From NCBI RefSeq assembly GCF_031458235.1, contig NZ_JAVDYB010000001.1, positions 5,814,001 to 5,878,000 on the forward strand: DNA of 64,000 nucleotides, read 5' to 3'. Each line of letters opens with the position of its first letter. Within the stretch, counting starts at the first letter, position 1. This DNA comes from Catenuloplanes atrovinosus. GTDB lineage: Bacteria > Actinomycetota > Actinomycetes > Mycobacteriales > Micromonosporaceae. Both the position numbers and the translations under genes were made by a program. The notes under the pieces were generated by a model that did not search any database, was not told the origin of the DNA, and worked only from the letters and a program-made list of their open reading frames with translations. Positions 22,941-33,228 of the stretch are shown here, piece after piece.

Positions 22941-23381
22941 TTATTTCTTGGCCCGGACGGCACGCGGCGTAACGAGCCGCGCGGCGGTCCAGTCCTTGCC
23001 CGCGTTCACCGTCGAGGTCTGGGTCAGACCAGCGGTCGGTGCCGATTCGCTGATCTCACTCGGCTCGACGTGGCCGTCCCTGCCCGCCTTGGGCGTCAGC
23101 AGCCACACCGTACCGGCGTCGGCCAGCGGGCCGAGCGCATCGGTGAGCAGCTCGAACAGGTCACCATCGCCGTCGCGGAACCAGACCAGCGCCACGTCGA
23201 CGACCTCGTCGGTGTCCTCGTCGACCAGGTCGTTGCCACTACGGTCGGCCAGGGCGTCGCGGAGATCATGGTCGACGTCCTCGTCGTACCCCATCTCCAT
23301 GACCACCATGCCCGGTTCGATGCCGAACCGGTCCGCCAGGCTCCGTACGCCGTCGGCGGCCTGACCAGCGGTCGCGCTCAC
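22941..23381 (-). CDS. DUF3052-family protein
   Basis: 146 aa from GTG 23381, with aaggaggcactcaaca upstream. The sequence MVVMEMGYDEDVD, DDLVDEDTDEVVDVALVWFR-like segments and LLTPKAGRDGHVEPSEI are diagnostic of DUF3052, a conserved actinobacterial protein of unknown function. A C-terminal AAKDW-like segment (NAGKDWTAARLV) is also typical. In many actinobacteria it sits beside aceE and peroxiredoxin genes. The likely location is cytosolic. Confidence 0.88.
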   Translation of the reverse strand: MSATAGQAADGVRSLADRFGIEPGMVVMEMGYDEDVDHDLRDALADRSGNDLVDEDTDEVVDVALVWFRDGDGDLFELLTDALGPLADAGTVWLLTPKAGRDGHVEPSEISESAPTAGLTQTSTVNAGKDWTAARLVTPRAVRAKK

Positions 23382-23586
23382 TGTTGAGTGCCTCCTTGTC
23401 TCCTGCTCATCCCCGGCCGCCGGTCGGCGGCACTGAGGTCTCCCGATACCGGGGTCTCCCCCGAAACCCGATGACCGGTAGTCCACACAGTTACCGGCCC
23501 GGACGCAAGTGGCACACCGAGCCTTCGGCGAGATGTTGCGTCCGGTTGGTTACTCGTGACGATCCAGCTCATCGGGATACATAGTG

Positions 23587-25932
23587 TCACGGGGCGAGCA
23601 GGGCCTGGGCACCTTGGGCGATGGAGTCCTCGGAAACGAGCACCTGGCGGGCGGCCGGGCCGAGCGGGATGAACGAGTCGACGGACGCGACGCGCCGGGC
23701 CGCTCCGACGAATCCGGCGTCCACCAGCGCGGCCAGCACGCCCTCGCCGACGCCGCCGGAGCGCCGGGTCTCGTCCACGATCAGGACCCGGCCGGTGGCG
23801 GCGGACTCGCGGATGATGTCGGCCACCGGCAGGGGCGCCAGCCAGCGCAGATCCACCACGCGGACGCCGTAGCCGGCCGCGGCGAGCCGGGCGCCGACGC
23901 GCAGCGACATGCGTACCCCGTTGCCGAACGTGAGGATCGTCAGATCCTCCGCGGAGCCGAGTGGGTAGACGCGGGCGCGCCCGATCGGGACGTGCGCCGC
24001 GTTCCACCCGGACGGGGCGGTGTAGGGCGCCAGCCACTCGCCGTCGCCGTCCGCGTAGAGGTCGCGCGTGTGGTAGAGCGCGATCGGCTCGACCACCGCG
24101 ACCACGGAGCCGTCGGTCTGCGCGGACGCCAGGCAGGTGCGCAGCATCGGCGCCGCGTCCTCCGCGCGGGACGGCACGGCCACCACCAGGCCCGGGATGT
24201 CGCGGAGCACGGCCAGCGAGTTGTCGTTGTGGAAGTGGCCGCCGAACCCCTCCTGGTAGCCGAGCCCGGCGATGCGCACCACCATCGGGTTCCGGTAGGC
24301 GCCGCGGCTGAAGAACTGCATGGTGGCGGCCTCGCCCCGGAGCTGGTCCTCCGCGTTGTGCAGGTAGGCGAGGTATTGGATCTCCGGGACCGGGAGCAGG
24401 CCGGCCAGCCCGGCGCCGAGCCCCAGGCCGAGGATCGACGTCTCGTCCAGCAGCGTGTCCAGCACCCGGTCCCGGCCGAAGCGATCGGCCAGGCCCTTGG
24501 TCACGCCGTACACGCCGCCCTTGGCGGCCACGTCCTCACCAAAAACGATCATGCCGGGGTACGTGAGCGCGGCATCGGCCAGCGTCGCGTTGATGGTCTG
24601 CGCGAGAGTGAGCGGCCCGCGCGTCTCCGGCAGCCGGTCCAGCGCCGCCGCCCGCGCCGCCGCGCCCGGGCCGGTCGCGAACGAGGCCGCCTCCGTGATC
24701 GCGTGCGCCACCCGGACCGGCCGGCGCGGCGCGATCGGCGCCATCACCTCGGCCGCGGTGGCGAGCTTGGACTCGCCGAGCACCTCCTCCGCGACCTTGC
24801 GGACCAGCCAGCCGATCTCGTCGTACCGTCCGATCAGCTCCGCGGGCCCGGCCAGTCCGGCCTCGACCAGCAGCCGCGCGGTGGCGACCAGCGGGTCCCG
24901 GTCCAGGTCCGCGGCCAGTTCGGCGGGGGTGCGGTAGGCGGTCTCCACGTCCGCGCCCGCGTGGCCCATCAGCCGGACCAGCTCCAGGTGCAGCACGGCC
25001 GGGCGGCGCTCGGTACGCACGTACGCCGCGGCCTCGGCGGCGGCGTCGTACGCGGCGGCCAGGTCGCAGCCGTCCGCGTGGAAGTACCGGATGCCCGGCC
25101 GGGAGGAGAGCAGCGCCGCCACCCAGCCCTCCGGCGACGGCACGCTGATGCCGAGCCCGTTGTCCTCGCAGACCAGCAGCAGCGGCACCTTGGAGCCGGA
25201 GTGGTCGGACCAGCCGGCCGTGTTGAACGCGGCCTGCGCGGCGGCGTGGTTGACGGACGCGTCGCCGAACGAGGCGACCACGATCGCGTCCCGCGGCCAC
25301 GGCGAGACCGGCTGCGGCCGGGCCGGGCCGGGGCGCTCGGCGGACGCCAGGTGCCGCGCATGCTCGATCGCCACGGCCGCGCCGACCGCGCGGGGCAGGT
25401 GCGACGCGACCGTGGACGTGGTCGGCACGACGTGCAGCGCCGCGTTGCCGAAGACCTTGTGCCGGCCGCCCGCGATCGGCTCCCGGCTGGACGCGATGAC
25501 GCCGCGCAGCACGTCCCGCGCGGCCTCGGCCAGCGACACCCCGTCGTCGTGCTCGGCCGCGGCGTGCCGGGGCCCGTCGCCGAGCGGGGACTCGCCCCCG
25601 GCCGCCTGCACCGCGCGGGCGCAGTAGAAGCCGCCGGAGCGGTAGTGCAGCAGCGCCGGGTCGGTGTGCCGGACGGCGGCCGCGACCGCGGCGTTGCCCT
25701 CGTGACCGGACGAGCCGATCGTGTAGAACCCCTCGCCGAAGCTGCGCAGCCAGCGCGAGGCCAGGTCGAGGTGGCGGCTGGTCAGCTGGGCGTCGAAGAG
25801 TTCGAGCGCCCGGGCGCCGGTCAACCCGCTGCCGTCCCGGACGGGGTCGGCGGACGTCCGCCGCTCGTCCGGCTTGGTCAGCGCGCCGACCGCCTCCCGG
25901 AACCGCTCGTCGAGATCTTGAGGGGTGGTCAC
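23587..25932 (-). CDS. Fused E1 alpha/beta thiamine-diphosphate dehydrogenase
   Basis: This 781-aa protein begins at GTG 25932. The N-terminal half is an E1-alpha-like domain: the TPP-binding motif [19 protein letters not shown]...CEDNG starts near residue 218 (key GDA and N residues). From about residue 445 it is E1-beta-like ([20 protein letters not shown], then [17 protein letters not shown], and a C-terminal transketolase-C segment). This arrangement is that of 2-oxoacid (branched-chain or pyruvate-type) dehydrogenases, usually two genes. No E2 or E3 gene is adjacent, so the substrate cannot be assigned. Candidates are branched-chain 2-oxoacids or acetoin-like compounds. Confidence 0.82.
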   Translation of the reverse strand: MTTPQDLDERFREAVGALTKPDERRTSADPVRDGSGLTGARALELFDAQLTSRHLDLASRWLRSFGEGFYTIGSSGHEGNAAVAAAVRHTDPALLHYRSGGFYCARAVQAAGGESPLGDGPRHAAAEHDDGVSLAEAARDVLRGVIASSREPIAGGRHKVFGNAALHVVPTTSTVASHLPRAVGAAVAIEHARHLASAERPGPARPQPVSPWPRDAIVVASFGDASVNHAAAQAAFNTAGWSDHSGSKVPLLLVCEDNGLGISVPSPEGWVAALLSSRPGIRYFHADGCDLAAAYDAAAEAAAYVRTERRPAVLHLELVRLMGHAGADVETAYRTPAELAADLDRDPLVATARLLVEAGLAGPAELIGRYDEIGWLVRKVAEEVLGESKLATAAEVMAPIAPRRPVRVAHAITEAASFATGPGAAARAAALDRLPETRGPLTLAQTINATLADAALTYPGMIVFGEDVAAKGGVYGVTKGLADRFGRDRVLDTLLDETSILGLGLGAGLAGLLPVPEIQYLAYLHNAEDQLRGEAATMQFFSRGAYRNPMVVRIAGLGYQEGFGGHFHNDNSLAVLRDIPGLVVAVPSRAEDAAPMLRTCLASAQTDGSVVAVVEPIALYHTRDLYADGDGEWLAPYTAPSGWNAAHVPIGRARVYPLGSAEDLTILTFGNGVRMSLRVGARLAAAGYGVRVVDLRWLAPLPVADIIRESAATGRVLIVDETRRSGGVGEGVLAALVDAGFVGAARRVASVDSFIPLGPAARQVLVSEDSIAQGAQALLAP

Positions 25933-25992
25933 CCCGAAAGCATTACCGACCCGTACCGCCCGGGGCCACTCCAGCGGTCCGATGGAGAGCGT

Positions 25993-27609
25993 TCACTCAC
26001 GCCACCCGGCCACCTCGACGCCCTTGCCCACCTCCGCGCGGAAGCCGAGCACCACCGTGCGGCTCTCGCCGGCCGGCACGCGCAAGCGCCAGGTCAGCTC
26101 GCCCATCTCGGTGCGCTCGGCCGGTGCCGGGTCGAGCCGGGTCTCGCGTACCGAGATCGCCTCGTCGCGGGAGAGCGGCAGCTGATCCAGCACCGTGACC
26201 TGCGCCTCACGCGGCGAGTGGTTGGCGATCGTGATCGTGTACTCCGCCTCGTGCCGGCGGGTGGCGGAGAGCGCGGCCTTGGACGCGGTGCGCCGGGTCT
26301 GCTGGCGCTCCACCCGTACCCGGTCGTCGACGCCGAGCGCCAGCTCCAGTTCCTCACCGGGCGCCCAGGGCCTCAGGTGGGTACGCCCGACGAAGTCCCC
26401 GCCGTGGAAGACCGCGGCCGGGCCGGGCAGCAGCGTGTGCTCGCCGGTGTTCGTCACGGTGGCCCGCAGGTACGCGCTGGTGTCCCGGACCGGCGCGGTC
26501 ACGTGGTCGAGCCGGGCCGGCAGCTCCATCGAGGCCACCACGGCCCGGTGCGCGGTCCCGTCCGCCGGCACCGCGACCGGGCGCGCCGGGCGGTAGGTGG
26601 CCGCGGCCGTGCCCTGCTCCACGGTGGCGACCGCCTCGGCCACCTTCGCGCGCCGCAACGGCGGCGGGGCCCCGCCCGCGGGGACCGCGACCGGCCCGTC
26701 GTCCGCCGCCTCCATGGCGAAGGCCGCGCCGTAGGCGGGCGCGGGCGGCGGCACCGGCCGGGGCATCGGCGCCGGGCGCCGCCGGTCCAGGAACCACGGG
26801 TCCAGGTCGGGCACGCTGACCAGGCTCGCCGGGCGGGCGGTGGACAGCCGCAGCTCGGTCTCCGGCCAGTCCTCGCCGGTGTGCTGTGACACCAGCCCGA
26901 ACCAGGTCAGCGTGAGCGTGTCGCCGCGCTCGTCCAGCCGTACGTCGTAGCTGGACTCCCAGGACGCGCCGGTCGCCACGTAGGACAGCTCCAGCTCGAC
27001 CTCGCCGGTGTGCGCCATCTCCAGCGCCACCATGGCCACCAGCCGGTCCGGCGACGCCGTGGCGTAGCGCGCGGCGAGTTCCCGGTGCACCGCGGACAGC
27101 TCCTCGTCCAGCGACTCGCGGCGCCGGGCCGCGTCACGCTGCCGCGCCTTGCCGGCCGCCAGCTGCTCGGCCAGCGAGTCGCCGAAGGCCGCGATCGCGC
27201 CGGGCGCGGCGGTGCCCTCGGCCAGTGCCTTGGCGTAGCTGGTGCCGGCCCGGCGCCCCAGCTCGTGCAGGAACTCCGTGCGCTCCTTCTCGATCGCGGC
27301 GTCGTCGTCGAGCTCGCGCAGCGCGGTCTCCAGCGACCGGCGCCGCTCCTCCAGCGCGGTCACCTCCGGGTCCGTGCTGCGCGGCCGGTAGAACGTGGCC
27401 ACGTCCACGCCGAGCACGGTGGCGGCGCCGTGCCCACCGACCCGCACCGAACCGGGGTCGACGGTCTGCGGCAGCGGCCCGACCGGGACGGTGTGGTCGC
27501 CGGCGGGCAGCCGCACGCTGGCGCGGCGCGTGACGCGGGCACGGTCGGGGTAGACGGTGACGCCGACGATCGCGGCGTCGACCGGCTCTGTGATCACCGG
27601 TTCGCTCAT
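25993..27609 (-). CDS. DUF4139/DUF4140 mucoidy-inhibitor-like protein
   Basis: About 538 aa from ATG 27609. The N-terminal DUF4140-like part ([28 protein letters not shown]) is followed by a charged coiled coil (about residues 85-190). The C-terminal DUF4139 region has [19 protein letters not shown] and [14 protein letters not shown]. Family members (MuiA-like) have no assigned biochemical activity. There is no signal peptide or membrane segment. The central Ala/Pro-rich linker is probably disordered. It is encoded between the E1 gene and a TetR regulator, all on the minus strand. Confidence 0.8.
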   Translation of the reverse strand: MSEPVITEPVDAAIVGVTVYPDRARVTRRASVRLPAGDHTVPVGPLPQTVDPGSVRVGGHGAATVLGVDVATFYRPRSTDPEVTALEERRRSLETALRELDDDAAIEKERTEFLHELGRRAGTSYAKALAEGTAAPGAIAAFGDSLAEQLAAGKARQRDAARRRESLDEELSAVHRELAARYATASPDRLVAMVALEMAHTGEVELELSYVATGASWESSYDVRLDERGDTLTLTWFGLVSQHTGEDWPETELRLSTARPASLVSVPDLDPWFLDRRRPAPMPRPVPPPAPAYGAAFAMEAADDGPVAVPAGGAPPPLRRAKVAEAVATVEQGTAAATYRPARPVAVPADGTAHRAVVASMELPARLDHVTAPVRDTSAYLRATVTNTGEHTLLPGPAAVFHGGDFVGRTHLRPWAPGEELELALGVDDRVRVERQQTRRTASKAALSATRRHEAEYTITIANHSPREAQVTVLDQLPLSRDEAISVRETRLDPAPAERTEMGELTWRLRVPAGESRTVVLGFRAEVGKGVEVAGWRE

Positions 27610-27656
27610 GCGGCGCTTCCTGGCACGCCGCGGTCGCACTGACTCATGGCACGAAG

Positions 27657-28310
27657 TTAGCGCGCGTAGTCACCGAGCCCGTCGCGCAGTACGCCGTAGG
27701 CGGCCCTCGCCTCCGCGACCGCCACCGGGTACGCCTCGTCCGCGCTCAGCCCGGCCACCAGCCGGCTCACGTTCCGCGTGGCGAGCTCGTGGGCGACCGC
27801 GTTGAGCTGCGCGGCCGCGGTGTGGGCGAGCACGTCGTCCGGCGCGGCACCGGTCGCCTCGGCGAGCGCGGACGCGAGCGCGCCGGTGTTCCGCGCGGAG
27901 AAGCCGGCCAGCCGTTGCAGTAGCGCCGGCGTCTCACGAATCAGCCGCTGGATCGCGATCACGGACGGTGCGTCGCTCAGCCCGGTCGGCGGCTCGCGCT
28001 CGGCGAGGCCGCGCAGGAAGTTCTCCTCCAGGGCGTCCACCGCGGACTGGCCGGGGCGGCGCTCGCGGACCGCCCGGGCGGACTCCTCCGCGTGCTCCTC
28101 GACGGGTGCCATGACGATGTCTTCCTTGCTGCGGAAGTAGTTGAAGACGGTCATCTTGGACACCTGGGCGGCCGCCGCGATCTCCGCGACCGAGACGTCG
28201 TCGAAGCCACGCTCCACGAACAGGGCCACCGCGGCGCGGATCAGCGCGGCCCGCGTCTGCCGCTTCTTCCGCTCCCGCAGCCCCTCCACGCCCGGAAACA
28301 TACCAGGCAT
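27657..28310 (-). CDS. TetR-family repressor
   Basis: 217 aa; ATG 28310 or 28301 could start it. The N-terminal TetR helix-turn-helix (ALIRAAVALFVERGFDDVSV, then VSKMTVFNYFRSKEDIV) is classical, and the ligand-binding domain is Ala/Leu-rich. It is divergent from an MFS efflux gene with only 45 bp between the starts. It most likely represses that transporter and itself through the A+T-rich operator there. Ligand unknown. Confidence 0.88.
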   Translation of the reverse strand: MPGMFPGVEGLRERKKRQTRAALIRAAVALFVERGFDDVSVAEIAAAAQVSKMTVFNYFRSKEDIVMAPVEEHAEESARAVRERRPGQSAVDALEENFLRGLAEREPPTGLSDAPSVIAIQRLIRETPALLQRLAGFSARNTGALASALAEATGAAPDDVLAHTAAAQLNAVAHELATRNVSRLVAGLSADEAYPVAVAEARAAYGVLRDGLGDYAR

Positions 28311-28313
28311 AAA

Positions 28314-28355
28314 TTTTGACTTGTCATAAACTTATACTCGATCCAACATAAGCTC
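28314..28355. promoter_or_regulatory. TetR/MFS divergent promoter-operator
   Basis: The interval between the divergent starts is strikingly A+T-rich for this genome. It contains TTGACT (28316-28321), an imperfect palindrome ataaacttat (28326-28335) and TATACT (28333-28338). The last is about 18 nt before the MFS ATG and is a good -10. The palindrome is a plausible TetR operator. Confidence 0.5.
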
Positions 28356-29828
28356 ATGACGACACGCCTTCGGCGGCGGCTGACGCTCGCGGCCGCGCTC
28401 TGCACCGTGCTCCTCGCCGTCCTGGACCAGAACATCGTGGCCGCGGCGAGCCTCCCGATCGTCACGGACCTCGATCCCACGCACGGACTCGACCGACTGC
28501 CGTGGCTGGTCAGTGCGTACGCGCTGGCGTCCGCCGCCGCGCTCCCGCTCTACGGCAAGCTCTGCGACACGGCGGGCACCAAGCGCGTGTTCCTGGCCGC
28601 CGTCGCGGTCTTCCTGCTCGGCTCCGTGCTCTGCGGCGCGGCCACGAACATGGCCTGGCTGATCGCGTTCCGCGCGCTCCAGGGGATCGGCGGCGGTGGC
28701 CTGATGAGCGTCACCATGGTGCTGATGGCGGAACTCACCGAGCCCGGCGAGCGCGCCGGCCGGGGCGCCGGCATCGGCGGGCTGGTGGCCGGCGTCGGAC
28801 TCGTCGCCGGCCCGCTGGCCGGTGGGCAGCTCGCCGACCACCTCGGCTGGCGCTGGATCTTCTATGTGAACGTGCCGCTCGGGCTGGCGATCCTCGCCGT
28901 GGTCGCACTGGCCGCGCCCACGTCCGCCCGGCACCGGCCACACCGCATCGACTACCTCGGTGCCGCGCTGGCCGCGCTGCTCGCCTGCGCGGTGCTGCTG
29001 ATCACGGACTGGGGCGGCGACCGGTACGCCTGGACGTCCGGGCCGATTCTCGCGCTCGCCGCGCTGACCGCGGCACTGCTCGGGCTGTTCCTGTGGCGTC
29101 AGCGCGCGGCCGCGGAGCCGATCCTGCCGCTGTCGCTGTTCCGGAACCCGACGTTCCGGGTGGCGATGCCGGTGCAGGCGCTGGTCGGCTTCGGCATGAT
29201 CGGCGCGGTCGTCTACACACTGCTGTATCTCCAGGTCGCGCGCGACGTACCGGCGGGGTCCTCGGGCTTGCACCTGATCCCGCTGGCGCTGGGCATGACC
29301 GTCTCCGGGATCGCCGGCGGGCGGGCGGCGACCGGTGACCGCGCCCCGCTGCTGTGCGGCCTCACCGCGACGACCGTCGCGATCGCGCTGTTCGGGCTGC
29401 TCGGCACGGACACGCCGTACCCACTGATCTGGGGTGTCCTGGCACTGCTCGGCGCGGGGCTGGGGCAGGTCGTCGGCCGGCTGATCACGATCACGCAGCA
29501 GGCCGTGGACGCGCGGCACCTGGGCGTGGCCACCACCGCGATCCGGTTCGCGCAGACGCTGGGCGGCGCGCTCGGCGCCGCGCTGTCCGGCACGATCCTG
29601 GTCCAGCGGTTCGCGGCCGGCTCACCGACCACGGACCCGGCCGCGATCCCGGCGCTGCCGCCGGCGGATCGGCTGGCGGCGCTCCAGGCGTTCGTCTCCG
29701 CCATCGACACCGTGTTCCTGACCGCGGGTGTGGTGATGGCGGCCTCGGTGGCGCTGGCGCTCCTGTTTCCCCCGGCCGGCGGCCCGCGCGGCGCGAGGTC
29801 GGTCAGCCCGGCAGGAAGGAGAACCTGA
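28356..29828 (+). CDS. DHA2-type MFS efflux transporter
   Basis: 490 aa with about 14 hydrophobic segments, the size and topology of EmrB/QacA drug:proton antiporters. DQNIVAAASLPIV (motif D1-like) opens the protein, and ALQGIGGGGLMS plus GPLAGGQLADHLGWRWIFYVN are DHA2 signatures. It is divergent from the TetR gene that probably regulates it. The substrate is unknown. The 3' end overlaps the convergent YjbQ gene by 26 bp. Confidence 0.88.
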   Translation: MTTRLRRRLTLAAALCTVLLAVLDQNIVAAASLPIVTDLDPTHGLDRLPWLVSAYALASAAALPLYGKLCDTAGTKRVFLAAVAVFLLGSVLCGAATNMAWLIAFRALQGIGGGGLMSVTMVLMAELTEPGERAGRGAGIGGLVAGVGLVAGPLAGGQLADHLGWRWIFYVNVPLGLAILAVVALAAPTSARHRPHRIDYLGAALAALLACAVLLITDWGGDRYAWTSGPILALAALTAALLGLFLWRQRAAAEPILPLSLFRNPTFRVAMPVQALVGFGMIGAVVYTLLYLQVARDVPAGSSGLHLIPLALGMTVSGIAGGRAATGDRAPLLCGLTATTVAIALFGLLGTDTPYPLIWGVLALLGAGLGQVVGRLITITQQAVDARHLGVATTAIRFAQTLGGALGAALSGTILVQRFAAGSPTTDPAAIPALPPADRLAALQAFVSAIDTVFLTAGVVMAASVALALLFPPAGGPRGARSVSPAGRRT

Positions 29829-30207
29829 TCTGGCGCTCCGGGTTGTCGCCGTTCGGGTCGACCAGGCAGATCGACTGCCAGGTGCCGAGCGCGATCCGGC
29901 CGGCCAGCACCGGCAGCGTCGCGTGCGGGGGCACGAACGCGGGCATCACGTGGTCGCGGCCGTGGCCGGGCGAGCCGTGCCGGTGCCGCCAGCGGTCGTC
30001 CGTGGGCAGCAGGTCGTCGAGCGCGGTGAGCAGGTCGTCGTCGGAGCCGGCTCCGGTCTCCAGGACGGCGATGCCGGCGGTGGCGTGCGGGACGAAGACG
30101 TTGAGCAGACCGTCGCCCTGCCCGGACACGAAACGGGAGGCTTCGTCCGTGATGTCCACGACGGTGGGCTCGCCTCCGGTACGGATGGTGATCACCTCGG
30201 TGCGCAT
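29803..30207 (-). CDS. YjbQ family protein
   Basis: 134 aa. VFVPHATAGIAVLE and HRHGSPGHGRDHVMPAFV, with GTWQSICLVDPNG near the end, are characteristic of YjbQ (UPF0047; some members have weak thiamine-phosphate-synthase activity). The clustered His residues probably form a metal or active site. The full family length is present. It overlaps the MFS gene tail-to-tail. Confidence 0.9.
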   Translation of the reverse strand: MRTEVITIRTGGEPTVVDITDEASRFVSGQGDGLLNVFVPHATAGIAVLETGAGSDDDLLTALDDLLPTDDRWRHRHGSPGHGRDHVMPAFVPPHATLPVLAGRIALGTWQSICLVDPNGDNPERQIRFSFLPG

Positions 30208-30378
30208 GACGCGCAGTCTCCCACCTCGGACATCTCCCGCGTTAAGCGGAAGTTACCGCCCGGTATCTGTGTCAAGCATCGCGTCTGACGGTGGTAAGCG
30301 TGACGCCCCCCGTCACACGAGGCAGGATGGCCAGAGAGACTTATCCCACAGATATGCCGTTTCCATCTACCCTGAGGA

Positions 30379-33129
30379 ATGCCCGTGGCCACGGAACGCA
30401 AGCGCCCGGTCATCAGCGATGGCCTACCAAGCCAGCTTCCGGACATCGACCCCGAAGAAACCAGTGAGTGGGTCGAGTCGCTTGATGGAGTGATCGACGA
30501 GGGCGGCGCCAAGCGCGCGCGCTACGTCATGCTTCGACTGCTGGAGCGGGCGCGGGAGCGACAGGTCGGCGTGCCGCCGCTGACCGCGACCGACTACATC
30601 AACACCATCCCGCCGGAGCGCGAGCCGTGGTTCCCCGGCGACGAGATGATCGAGCGCCGGATCCGCGCGTTCATCCGGTGGAACGCCGCGATACTGGTGC
30701 ACCGCGCGCAGCGGCCGGAGATCGGCGTGGGCGGGCACATCTCCACGTACGCGAGCTCCGCCAGCCTCTACGAGGTGGGCATGAACCACTTCTTCCGGGG
30801 CAAGGACCACCCGGGCGGCGGCGACCACATCTACTTCCAGGGCCACGCGTCGCCGGGCATGTACGCGCGCGCGTTCCTCGAGGGCCGGCTCACCGAGGAC
30901 AACCTGGACGGGTTCCGCCAGGAGCTGTCGCACCGCGGCGGCGGCCTGCCGTCGTACCCGCACCCGCGGCTGATGCCGAACTTCTGGGAGTTCCCGACCG
31001 TCTCCATGGGCCTCGGCCCGATGAACGCGATCTACCAGGCGCGGTTCAACCGCTACCTGCACAACCGCGGCATCAAGGACACGTCGGACCAGCACGTGTG
31101 GGCGTTCCTCGGCGACGGCGAGATGGACGAGGTCGAGTCGCTCGGCGCGATCGGCCTGGCCGCGCGCGAGGAGCTGGACAACCTCACCTTCGTGGTCAAC
31201 TGCAACCTGCAGCGCCTCGACGGGCCGGTGCGCGGCAACGGCAAGGTCATCCAGGAGCTGGAGTCGTTCTTCCGCGGCGCCGGGTGGAACGTCATCAAGG
31301 TCGTCTGGGGCCGGGAGTGGGACCCGCTGCTCGCCGCGGACACCGACGGCGCGCTGGTCAACCTGATGAACACCACGCCCGACGGTGACTACCAGACCTA
31401 CAAGGCGGAGTCCGGGGCGTACGTCCGGGAGCACTTCTTCGGCCGCGACCCGCGTACCCGCAAGATGGTCGAGGGTCTCTCCGACGACGAGATCTGGGGC
31501 CTGAAGCGCGGCGGGCACGACTACCGTAAGCTCTACGCGGCCTACAAGGCGGCGATGGAGCACACCGGGCAGCCGACCGTGATCCTGGCCAAGACCATCA
31601 AGGGCTGGACGCTGGGCTCGCACTTCGAGGCGCGCAACGCGACGCACCAGATGAAGAAGCTGACGCTCGACGATCTGAAGACCTTCCGGGACCGGCTCTA
31701 CCTGGACATCTCCGACAAGCAGCTGGAGGAGAACCCGTACCTGCCGCCGTACTTCAAGCCGGCGGAGGGCTCGGAGGAGCTGCAGTACCTGCAGGAGCGC
31801 CGGCGCGCGCTCGGCGGCTACCTGCCGTCGCGGCGCACCGAGGCGAAGAAGCTGCCGATCCCGGCGAGCGAGACGTTCGGCGACGTCAAGCGCGGCTCCG
31901 GCAAGCAGAAGATCGCCACCACCATGGCCTTCGTCCGGCTCCTCAAGGATCTGATGAAGGACAAGGAGTTCGGCAAGCGCTGGGTGCCGATCATCCCGGA
32001 CGAGGCGCGCACGTTCGGCATGGACTCGCTCTTCCCGACGAAGAAGATCTACTCGCCGCACGGCCAGAACTACACGTCGGTGGACCGCGAGCTGTTCCTG
32101 TCGTACAAGGAGTCGACGACCGGCCAGATCCTGCACGAGGGCATCAACGAGGCCGGCTCGGTCGCGTCGTTCACGGCCGCGGGCTCGTCCTACGCCACGC
32201 ACGACGAGCCGATGATCCCGCTCTACATCTTCTACTCGATGTTCGGGTTCCAGCGGACCGGCGACGGCTTCTGGGCCGCGGCGGACCAGATGGCGCGCGG
32301 CTTCGTGCTCGGCGCCACCGCGGGCCGCACCACGCTCAACGGTGAGGGCCTCCAGCACGAGGACGGTCACTCGCTGCTGCTCGCGGCCACGAACCCGGCG
32401 GTCGTGGCGTACGACCCGGCGTACGCGTTCGAGATCGCGCACATCGTGGAGAACGGCCTGCACCGCATGTACGGCGAGAAGCAGGAGAACATCTTCTACT
32501 ACCTCACCGTCTACAACGAGCCGATCATCCAGCCGGCCCAGCCGGACGACCTGGACGTGGAGGGCCTGCTCAAGGGCATCTACCGCTACTCCCCCGCGCC
32601 CGCGGTGGACGGCGACGCCCCGAAGGCGGCGATCCTGGCCTCCGGTACCGGCATGGGCTGGGCGCTCAAGGCGCAGCAGCTGCTGGCGCAGGACTGGGGC
32701 GTGGCCGCGGACGTGTGGTCGGTGACGTCCTGGACCGAGCTGCGCCGCGACGCGGTCGAGGTCGAGGAGCACAACCTCATGCACCCGTCGGACGCGCCGC
32801 GCAAGCCGTACGTCCAGGAGAAGCTGGCCGGCGTCGAGGGCCCGGTGGTGGCCGTCAGCGACTGGATGCGCGCGGTGCCGGACCTGATCGCGCGGTGGAT
32901 CCCGGGGTCCTACACGTCGCTGGGCACGGACGGCTTCGGCATGTCGGACACCCGGCACGCGCTGCGCCGCCACTTCCACGTGGACGCCGAGTCGATCACC
33001 GTGGCCACGCTGCGCCAGCTCGCGCTGGACGGCAAGGTACCGGCCGGCGTACCCGGGGACGCGGCCCGCAAGTACGCGATCGACGACGTGCACGCGGCGC
33101 CGGTCGGCGAGACCGGCGGCGATTCCTGA
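30379..33129 (+). CDS. aceE: Pyruvate dehydrogenase E1, homodimeric type
   Basis: 916 aa, full length for AceE. TPP binding is shown by [12 protein letters not shown]...NCNLQRLDG near residues 243-280. [28 protein letters not shown] and the C-terminal transketolase-type domain also match. The enzyme decarboxylates pyruvate and acetylates the lipoyl E2. It is transcribed alone, with a terminator hairpin at 33142-33181; no E2/E3 genes are in the window. The usual partner DUF3052 and ahpE genes are separated from it by about 7 kb. Confidence 0.95.
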   Translation: MPVATERKRPVISDGLPSQLPDIDPEETSEWVESLDGVIDEGGAKRARYVMLRLLERARERQVGVPPLTATDYINTIPPEREPWFPGDEMIERRIRAFIRWNAAILVHRAQRPEIGVGGHISTYASSASLYEVGMNHFFRGKDHPGGGDHIYFQGHASPGMYARAFLEGRLTEDNLDGFRQELSHRGGGLPSYPHPRLMPNFWEFPTVSMGLGPMNAIYQARFNRYLHNRGIKDTSDQHVWAFLGDGEMDEVESLGAIGLAAREELDNLTFVVNCNLQRLDGPVRGNGKVIQELESFFRGAGWNVIKVVWGREWDPLLAADTDGALVNLMNTTPDGDYQTYKAESGAYVREHFFGRDPRTRKMVEGLSDDEIWGLKRGGHDYRKLYAAYKAAMEHTGQPTVILAKTIKGWTLGSHFEARNATHQMKKLTLDDLKTFRDRLYLDISDKQLEENPYLPPYFKPAEGSEELQYLQERRRALGGYLPSRRTEAKKLPIPASETFGDVKRGSGKQKIATTMAFVRLLKDLMKDKEFGKRWVPIIPDEARTFGMDSLFPTKKIYSPHGQNYTSVDRELFLSYKESTTGQILHEGINEAGSVASFTAAGSSYATHDEPMIPLYIFYSMFGFQRTGDGFWAAADQMARGFVLGATAGRTTLNGEGLQHEDGHSLLLAATNPAVVAYDPAYAFEIAHIVENGLHRMYGEKQENIFYYLTVYNEPIIQPAQPDDLDVEGLLKGIYRYSPAPAVDGDAPKAAILASGTGMGWALKAQQLLAQDWGVAADVWSVTSWTELRRDAVEVEEHNLMHPSDAPRKPYVQEKLAGVEGPVVAVSDWMRAVPDLIARWIPGSYTSLGTDGFGMSDTRHALRRHFHVDAESITVATLRQLALDGKVPAGVPGDAARKYAIDDVHAAPVGETGGDS

Positions 33130-33141
33130 CATTCCGCCACG

Positions 33142-33181
33142 AATCCCCTGCCGGCGTCACCACGGCGACCGGCAGGGGATT
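33142..33181 (+). terminator. aceE terminator
   Basis: A perfect 13-bp stem (aatcccctgccgg/ccggcaggggatt) with a 14-nt loop, followed by ttct, lies just after aceE. A typical intrinsic terminator. Confidence 0.8.
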
Positions 33182-33228
33182 TCTCACTTTCGCTCAGAAC
33201 AGGACATGATCCGTCGATCTGGCCGGTC

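Noticed and set aside
23584-26889. Long plus-strand open frame of 1101 codons
   Set aside because: Arg/Gly/His/Asp-rich translation antisense to the E1 and DUF4139 genes; a G+C codon-bias shadow without motifs.
30424-33132. 902-codon minus-strand frame opposite aceE
   Set aside because: Mirror-image of the aceE codon bias; Arg/His/Val/Leu repetitive translation without motifs.
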